Source: Mangrovihabitans endophyticus
GTDB taxonomy: Bacteria; Actinomycetota; Actinomycetes; Mycobacteriales; Micromonosporaceae
Reading direction: 5' to 3'
DNA: 64,000 nucleotides
NCBI RefSeq assembly: GCF_014646155.1
Contig: NZ_BMMX01000015.1
Coordinates: 1 to 64,000, forward strand
A model generated the notes under the pieces. That model did no database searches, was not told where the DNA came from, and worked only from the letters and a program-made list of their open reading frames with translations. Shown here piece by piece: positions 59,381 to 64,000 of this stretch (positions are counted from its first letter, which is position 1; the number at the start of each line of letters is the position of its first letter). The position numbers were made by a program, and so were the translations under genes.

Positions 59381-60423
59381 GAGTCGGGATTCGCTGCGAT
59401 GCCGGCGGCCGCACCGGGGTCGGGCATCTGATCCGCTGCGTGGCGCTGGCCGAGGAGCTCGTCGGCCGCGGCGTGCCGGTCCATTTCCTCAGCGACCTCG
59501 GCGGTTTCGCCTGGGCCGAGCAGCAGCTCGCGGGCCGCGGCCTGCCCCGGCACCCGGCGCCGGACGGGCCGGACGCGCTGGTCGCCGCCGCCGATCGGCT
59601 GGGCCTGGACGCGCTGGTGCTGGACTCCTACGAACTGTCCGGTGCACACGGTGCGGCGCTGCGCGCGTCGGGCCGTACGGTGCTCGCCGTGGTGGACGCC
59701 GATCTGCGCGGTCAGCAGGCCGACGTCTACGTGGACCAGAACCTGGACGCCGAGTTGGCCGCCCCGGATCTGCCGCCCGGCGCGGTGCGGCTGGCCGGCC
59801 TGCGGTACGCGCTGCTGCGCACCGCGGTCCGCGAACTGCGCCCGCCGGCCGCGCCGGGCGCCGATCCGGGCCGGGTGCCTCGGGTGGTGTGCTTCTTCGG
59901 CGGCACCGACGCGTACCGGGCCGCGCCCGTGCTCGCCGGCCTGCTGATCCGCACCGGAGCACCGTTCGACGCCACGGTGATCGGCGCCGACGAGGGACTG
60001 CGTGCCGAGGTGCGGGCGCTCGCCACCGGGCCGGGGCAGCTCGTGGAGGTGCTGGCCCCCACGGACGACTTGCCCAAGCTGCTCGCCGGGGCCGACGTGG
60101 CGGTCAGCGCGAGCGGGACGTCGACGTGGGAGCTGCTGTGTCTGGGGCTTCCGGCCGCCCTGGTCTGGGTGGTGGACAACCAGATCGTCGGGTACGGCCG
60201 GGCGGTGGAGCGGGGACTCGCCGCGGGTGTCGGCCACCTGCCGTCGTTGCGGGAGCCGGGTTCGGCCGAGGCGCTTGCCGCCGTCGCGGTGCTGCGTGAC
60301 CTGCTGACCGACGCTGCGGCACGCGCCGCGCTGGCGGCACGCGCCTGGGCCGCGGTGGACGGGCGGGGCGTCGCCCGGGTGGCCGACGAGCTGATCGGGC
60401 GGGCCGCGGACGCCGTCCCGTAG
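59377..60423 (+). CDS. pseG: UDP-sugar hydrolase of pseudaminic acid synthesis
   Basis: A 348-residue GT-B-fold hydrolase that removes UDP from the diacetamido-altrose intermediate. The N-terminal block IRCDAGGRTGVGHLIRCVAL contains the catalytic His, as in PseG; the C-terminal half has VVCFFGGTDAYRAAPVLAGL and VSASGTSTWELLCLGLPAAL typical of the MurG-like nucleotide site. GTG start overlapping the previous stop (GTGA). Last gene of the pse arm. Confidence 0.9.
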   Translation: MRVGIRCDAGGRTGVGHLIRCVALAEELVGRGVPVHFLSDLGGFAWAEQQLAGRGLPRHPAPDGPDALVAAADRLGLDALVLDSYELSGAHGAALRASGRTVLAVVDADLRGQQADVYVDQNLDAELAAPDLPPGAVRLAGLRYALLRTAVRELRPPAAPGADPGRVPRVVCFFGGTDAYRAAPVLAGLLIRTGAPFDATVIGADEGLRAEVRALATGPGQLVEVLAPTDDLPKLLAGADVAVSASGTSTWELLCLGLPAALVWVVDNQIVGYGRAVERGLAAGVGHLPSLREPGSAEALAAVAVLRDLLTDAAARAALAARAWAAVDGRGVARVADELIGRAADAVP

Positions 60424-60495
60424 CCGGAGGACCGCTGCGGACTTCTTCGTCCCGCACCGGCACGACGCACGACGAGGCGGGCGTAGGGTCACGTC

Positions 60496-62031
60496 ATGGG
60501 TCAACCGCCGGGCATCCGGTACCGCACCGCGACCGGCCGGTGGGTGCTGCTCGCCACCGTCCTAGGCTCCAGCCTCGCGTTCATCGACGCCACGGTGGTG
60601 AACATCGCCCTGCCGGCCATCGGGGAAAACCTCGGCGCGGACGCCGCCGGCCTGCAGTGGACGATCAACGGGTACGCGCTCAGCCTGGCCTCCCTGATTC
60701 TGCTCGGCGGCTCGCTCGGCGACCGGTTCGGGCGCAAGCGGCTGTTCCAGTTCGGCGTGGGCTGGTTCGCCACCGCGTCGCTGCTGTGTGGCCTGGCGCC
60801 GAACATCGAGTTCCTGATCGCGGCCCGGGTGTTGCAGGGCATCGGTGGCGCGCTGCTCACCCCGGGCGCGCTGGCCATCCTGGAGGCGTCGTTCGTGCCG
60901 GCCGATCGGGCGCGGGCCATCGGCGCGTGGTCCGGGCTGGGCGGCATCGGCGGCGCCCTCGGCCCGTTCCTCGGTGGCTGGCTGGTCGACGTGGCGAACT
61001 GGCGGCTCATCTTCCTGATCAACGCGCCGGTCGCGGCGGTGGTCATCCTGGTCGCCGCCCGGCACGTGCCGGAGACCCGCAACGCCGCCGCCGCGCGGGG
61101 CCTGGATGTGCCGGGCGTGCTCGCCGGCGCCATCGGGCTGGCGGGCCTCACGTACGGTTTCACCGCTTGGCCGGTGCACGGGCCGGCCAGCACGCGGGTG
61201 CTCGGCCCGCTGGCGGTCGGTGTGCTGGGGATGATCGCCTTCGTGCTGGTCGAGCGCCGTTCCACGCATCCCATGCTGCCGCTGCGGGTGTTCGGCTCGC
61301 GGGCGTTCACCGCCGCGAACGTGGTGACCTTCCTGGTCTACGCCGCCAACGGCGGGGTGTTCTTCCTGGTGGTGGTAAACCTGCAGGTGGTCGCCGGTTT
61401 CAGCCCGCTGACCGGTGGCATCTCGATGCTCCCGATCACCGCCCTCATGCTGGTGCTCTCCGCGCGGGCCGGGGCGCTGTCGCAACGGATCGGGCCGCGG
61501 ATCCCGATGTCCGTGGGCCCGCTGGTGTGCGCCGTCGCCTTGGTGCTGTTGTCCCGCATCGGGCCCGGCGCCGCGTACCTGACCGACGTGCTACCCGCCG
61601 TGGTGATCTTCGGCTTGGGCCTGTCGCTGCTGGTGGCACCGCTCACCGCGACGGCGTTGGGTTCGCTTTCCGACGCGTACGCGGGCATCGCCAGCGGGGT
61701 GAACAACGCGGTCGCCCGCGCGGCCGGGCTGCTGGCGGTGGCGGCGCTTCCGCTGGCCGCGGGCATCGGCGGTGGCAACCTCACCGACCCGGGCGACCTC
61801 GCACCCACATACCGTCACGCGATGCTGATCTGCGCCGGGCTGATGGTGACCGGCGGTGCGCTTGCCGCGCTGTTCGTGCCGAGCCGGCTGACCAAGCAGG
61901 ACGGGACGCCGGAGGACGGCGCTCCGGCCACGCTCAAGCCGGCCCGTCGGCACTGCGATCCCGGTGGGCCGCCGGTCCACGAAGATCCCGGTGGGCCGCC
62001 GGTCCAGGAAGCCGATCACGCCGGCCACTGA
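60496..62031 (+). CDS. MFS drug efflux transporter (DHA2)
   Basis: A 511-residue, 14-helix antiporter. The MFS motif GGSLGDRFGRKRLFQFGVGW follows helix 2, and the motif C region GLGGIGGALGPFLGGWLVDV is present; TVVNIALPAIGENLGADAAG is typical of EmrB/QacA-type proteins. The last 45 residues form a cytoplasmic tail with a 9-residue tandem repeat DPGGPPVHE/DPGGPPVQE. No regulator sits immediately upstream. Substrate unknown. Confidence 0.86.
   Translation: MGQPPGIRYRTATGRWVLLATVLGSSLAFIDATVVNIALPAIGENLGADAAGLQWTINGYALSLASLILLGGSLGDRFGRKRLFQFGVGWFATASLLCGLAPNIEFLIAARVLQGIGGALLTPGALAILEASFVPADRARAIGAWSGLGGIGGALGPFLGGWLVDVANWRLIFLINAPVAAVVILVAARHVPETRNAAAARGLDVPGVLAGAIGLAGLTYGFTAWPVHGPASTRVLGPLAVGVLGMIAFVLVERRSTHPMLPLRVFGSRAFTAANVVTFLVYAANGGVFFLVVVNLQVVAGFSPLTGGISMLPITALMLVLSARAGALSQRIGPRIPMSVGPLVCAVALVLLSRIGPGAAYLTDVLPAVVIFGLGLSLLVAPLTATALGSLSDAYAGIASGVNNAVARAAGLLAVAALPLAAGIGGGNLTDPGDLAPTYRHAMLICAGLMVTGGALAALFVPSRLTKQDGTPEDGAPATLKPARRHCDPGGPPVHEDPGGPPVQEADHAGH
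61957..62010 (+). repeat. In-frame 27-bp tandem repeat in the MFS C-terminus
   Basis: Two 27-base units (61957-61983 and 61984-62010), each starting GATCCCGGTGGGCCGCCGG, differ at one position and encode DPGGPPVHE then DPGGPPVQE. The repeat lies in the disordered tail past the last helix, so copy number could vary without harming transport. Confidence 0.85.
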
Positions 62032-62041
62032 CCGACGGCGC

Positions 62042-62665
62042 TCAGATCATGCCGGCGCGCAGGGCGTACGCGACCGCGTGCGAGCGGTTGCGCAACTTGA
62101 GTCGATGCGTGACGCCGTAGATGACGTTCTTGACGGTGCGCTCGGAATAACAGAGCTTGCTCGCGATCTCGTTGGTGTCCAGCCCGTCCGCCATCAGGCG
62201 CAGCACGTCCACCTCGCGCGGGGTGAGACCGGCGCCGTTCAGGCCGTTCGGTGCGAGCACGTCGCGCTGCAGGCGCTCGATGTGCTTGAGCAGCTCACCG
62301 ACCAGGTTCGGCGGCATCACGCCGCCGCCCACGGCGGCCGCGGTCACGCTGTGCACCAGCCGCTCGGCGGTGACTGCGGGGCGGGGCAGGATCGCCACCA
62401 CCCGGCACTCGACCGCGGTCAGCAGCTCCGCCTCGGAGATCTCGCCGACGACAAGCACCACCGGCGCGGCGACCTCGGTGGCCGATCGGCGCAGCCCCGC
62501 CACCACGTCGGCGCTGAGTCTGTCCGCGGCCACCACCAGCACATCCGCCTCGGCCCGCCGAGTGCCACGCAGCACGGTGATCTCGGAACGGCTCTGCAGG
62601 AAACCCACGAGTCCGGCATGGCTCAGCGGATCCGATGCCTGCACCGCTACCCGCACCTGATCCAC
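62042..62665 (-). CDS. LuxR-type response-regulator-like protein with degenerate receiver
   Basis: A 207-residue regulator. The C-terminal LuxR/NarL helix-turn-helix is clear: GLTPREVDVLRLMADGLDTN followed by EIASKLCYSERTVKNVIYGV. The N-terminal 120 residues have receiver-like strands, but the phospho-acceptor Asp is not evident (the strand reads ADVLVVAADRLSADV with no canonical D-x-x-M-P), so phosphorylation-independent control is likely. GTG start with GGAGGTGG upstream. No histidine kinase is adjacent. Confidence 0.82.
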   Translation of the reverse strand: MDQVRVAVQASDPLSHAGLVGFLQSRSEITVLRGTRRAEADVLVVAADRLSADVVAGLRRSATEVAAPVVLVVGEISEAELLTAVECRVVAILPRPAVTAERLVHSVTAAAVGGGVMPPNLVGELLKHIERLQRDVLAPNGLNGAGLTPREVDVLRLMADGLDTNEIASKLCYSERTVKNVIYGVTHRLKLRNRSHAVAYALRAGMI

Positions 62666-62728
62666 AGCCCACCTCCGTGTCGGTTTCCTCTGCCGGACCA
62701 GTGTCGGGACCGGGTCTTCAGAAAACCT

Positions 62729-63055
62729 TCACGATGTGGGACGGCGGGCCAGATGCAGAGCCTGAATGTATTTGGGGAGCTCCAGGACGGCGCGTTCGAG
62801 CTGCCCGGGGGCGAGCTGTTCGGCGAAGACCGCGTCGACGACGTCGAGCACGATGTCGTCCGGGAGGCCGTCCACCGTCGGTTCCGGCGTGCGCTCCCAC
62901 ATCCGCAAGAGCTGCAGCCGAGAGGTGAGCTCGTTCAACGTACGTTCCAGGCCGGCGATCGCGTCGTCGGCACGGGCCGCGTCGATGACCAGGCGTCCCT
63001 CGCTCGCCAGGGCGAGGAAGAGCTCTCCCGCGAACGGCTGCGACTGCTCGCCCAT
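62729..63055 (-). CDS. Small helical hypothetical protein upstream of the LuxR gene
   Basis: A 108-residue, mostly helical soluble protein. It contains a possible coiled-coil stretch (DDAIAGLERTLNELTSRLQL) and an acidic middle (DGLPDDIVLDVVDAVFAEQ). No known domain. ATG with GGAGGAGG upstream. It is 63 bases before the LuxR gene on the same strand, so the two are probably one operon; it may modulate the degenerate receiver. Confidence 0.62.
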   Translation of the reverse strand: MGEQSQPFAGELFLALASEGRLVIDAARADDAIAGLERTLNELTSRLQLLRMWERTPEPTVDGLPDDIVLDVVDAVFAEQLAPGQLERAVLELPKYIQALHLARRPTS

Positions 63056-63175
63056 CGCCCCTCCTCCCCCGGATCGAGCCGTGTCCTGCGCATCCCGGTC
63101 CGGCGCATGCGCGGTCCGGCCAGGGTTTTCGAGACAAGGCTCAGTGCACCAGCCGGGGAAACGGACTTGAAGGGG

Positions 63176-63194
63176 CGGGCACGGAATGTGCCCG
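63176..63194. other. Hairpin in the divergent promoter region
   Basis: CGGGCAC (63176-63182) and GTGCCCG (63188-63194) form a perfect 7-bp stem with a 5-base loop, extended by GGGG/CCCC on the outside after a bulge. It lies between the divergent small helical gene and the SARP gene, so a terminator role is unlikely; it may be an operator or a leader structure. Confidence 0.4.
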
Positions 63195-63299
63195 GCCGCC
63201 CCGATCGTTTGCCCGCTTTACTAACTCGAACGGATTCTCGAAGCCCGCGAACACTCTCCGCTACCGTCCACTTGCGACATGAATCGCCGCGATTTCGGC

Positions 63300-63305
63300 T
63301 ATATT
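63300..63305 (+). promoter_or_regulatory. Near-leaderless -10 element of the SARP gene
   Basis: TATATT at 63300-63305 ends eight bases before the SARP ATG. Transcription starting about seven bases after this box would give a leaderless or nearly leaderless message, common in actinomycetes. No convincing -35 is placed at normal spacing. Confidence 0.45.
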
Positions 63306-63313
63306 CTGCGGTC

Positions 63314-64000
63314 ATGCGCGTTCGCCTGCTCGGTCCGGTGAGTGTGCAGCGCGACGACGGCTCCGAGGTCGTGCTCGGCTCGGCACACCGCGTAGCGGTG
63401 CTGAGCCTTCTGGCCTTAAACGCCGGTCGTCCCGTCACCCCACCGGAGATGATCGCCGCGGTGTGGGGCGAGGACCCGCCGGCCAGCGCGTTGGGCAGCC
63501 TCTACACGTACGTGTCCGGGCTGCGCCGGATCCTGCGCCCGGCGCGCGGCACCCTGGCGTCCGCGGGCGGGGGCTACAGCCTGCGCGCCGAGCGCGCCGA
63601 CATCGACGTGTTCGCCTTCGAGGCGCTGCGGGACGCGGCCCGGGAGAAGCGCGTGGCCGGCGACCTGGTCGGCGCGCTGCACGACCTCGAATCGGCGTTG
63701 GCGCTGTGGCGCGCGGAGGCGCTGGCCGGCGTGCCCGGACCGTTCGCCGCGGCGCAGCGGGTGCGCCTGACCGAACTGCTGCTGGCCACCCGGGAATTGC
63801 ACGCCGAACTGCTGGTCGAGGCCGGCCGGGCGGGCGAGGCGATCGCCGGGCTGCGCGAGATCGTCGGCACACACCGGCTGCGGGAGAACTCGTACGGCCT
63901 GCTGATGACCGCCTTGGACCGCGACGGCCGGCGCGACGAAGCCCTCGACCTCTACGCGCGGTTGTGCCGGTTGCTCGTGGAGGAGGCCGGGACGGAACCG
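63314..64000 (+). CDS. SARP/BTAD family transcriptional activator (3' end outside window)
   Basis: 229 residues are visible. The start MRVRLLGPVSVQRDDGSEVV opens an OmpR-type winged helix (VLSLLALNAGRPVTPPEMIA, then AVWGEDPPASALGSLYTYVS and LRRILRPARG), followed by a bacterial transcriptional activation domain with helical repeats (EALRDAARE, DLVGALHDLESALALWRAEA, LRENSYGLLMTALDRDGRRD). SARPs activate antibiotic or developmental gene clusters. The frame is open to the last base, so any C-terminal NB-ARC or TPR part and the target cluster are beyond the window. Confidence 0.88.
   Translation, partial: MRVRLLGPVSVQRDDGSEVVLGSAHRVAVLSLLALNAGRPVTPPEMIAAVWGEDPPASALGSLYTYVSGLRRILRPARGTLASAGGGYSLRAERADIDVFAFEALRDAAREKRVAGDLVGALHDLESALALWRAEALAGVPGPFAAAQRVRLTELLLATRELHAELLVEAGRAGEAIAGLREIVGTHRLRENSYGLLMTALDRDGRRDEALDLYARLCRLLVEEAGTEP

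Noticed and set aside
63314..64000. Frameshift or pseudogene status of the SARP gene
   Set aside because: Reading codon by codon gives a continuous frame from the ATG to the end of the window with all expected motifs; it is only cut by the window edge.
1..64000. tRNA, rRNA, CRISPR, transposase or prophage genes
   Set aside because: Intergenic gaps are short and none shows tRNA cloverleaf, regularly spaced repeats or transposase/integrase motifs; the holin-like helices at 8640-10796 belong to a cellular enzyme fusion.

Overview
The window is GC-rich DNA from a filamentous actinomycete. A member of the Micromonosporaceae (Actinoplanes-like) is my best guess from overall gene content, but nothing here fixes genus or species. 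Supporting signs are very high GC, frequent GTG and occasional TTG starts, a SigB/SigF-type sigma factor tail, a SARP-type regulator, GntR/TetR/MarR/DeoR regulators, a LigD-type phosphoesterase and a CsbD stress protein. Genes are packed into operons with many ATGA, GTGA or TGATG overlaps. I see no rRNA, tRNA, CRISPR array, integrase or insertion sequence.

1-13 kb is mixed housekeeping and catabolic DNA: the end of a sigma factor, a small membrane protein, a stand-alone LigD-like phosphoesterase, a secreted GH92 mannosidase with a discoidin domain inserted in it, a DedA protein, an EthA-like Baeyer-Villiger monooxygenase coupled to an SDR, a GntR regulator coupled to a membrane phosphodiesterase, a lipoprotein, a secreted LamG-like protein and a type II NADH dehydrogenase. 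13.9-18.4 kb is a self-contained mannitol-type PTS operon (EIIC, EIIB, an MgtE_N-like protein of unknown role, EIIA, HPr, EI). 18.5-28.2 kb holds a monooxygenase/TetR pair, a TPR protein, a GDT1-family cation exporter, a MarR/MFS drug-efflux pair, a WXG100-like protein with a C-terminal HExxH motif followed by a coupled small gene (toxin/immunity-like), and an APC permease.

28.3-33.4 kb is a DeoR-controlled sugar or polyol ABC uptake operon with a zinc alcohol dehydrogenase and no ATPase gene. 33.8-38.9 kb carries two GGDEF-EAL proteins flanking csbD and a cluster of small repeats.

39.1-60.4 kb is the most distinctive region: a surface-glycan cluster with a full predicted route to CMP-pseudaminic acid. 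The genes are split into two same-strand arms: pseH-pseI plus three unknown genes (39.1-44.3 kb), and pseB-pseC, two unknown genes, an SpsF/PseF-type cytidylyltransferase and pseG (54.1-60.4 kb). Between them, on the opposite strand, is a tight seven-gene operon: acyl carrier protein, FabG-like reductase, AMP-forming acyl ligase, LuxE-like acyl-protein synthetase, LuxC-like acyl reductase, a GtrB-like polyprenyl-phosphate glycosyltransferase and a large multi-span membrane protein. The layout suggests a cell-wall or capsular nonulosonate glycan with an unusual acyl or aldehyde-derived modification. The pathway assignment is well supported; the role of the acyl cassette is inference.

60.5-64 kb holds an MFS exporter, a LuxR-type regulator with a degenerate receiver, a small helical protein and the 5' part of a SARP/BTAD regulator that runs off the end.
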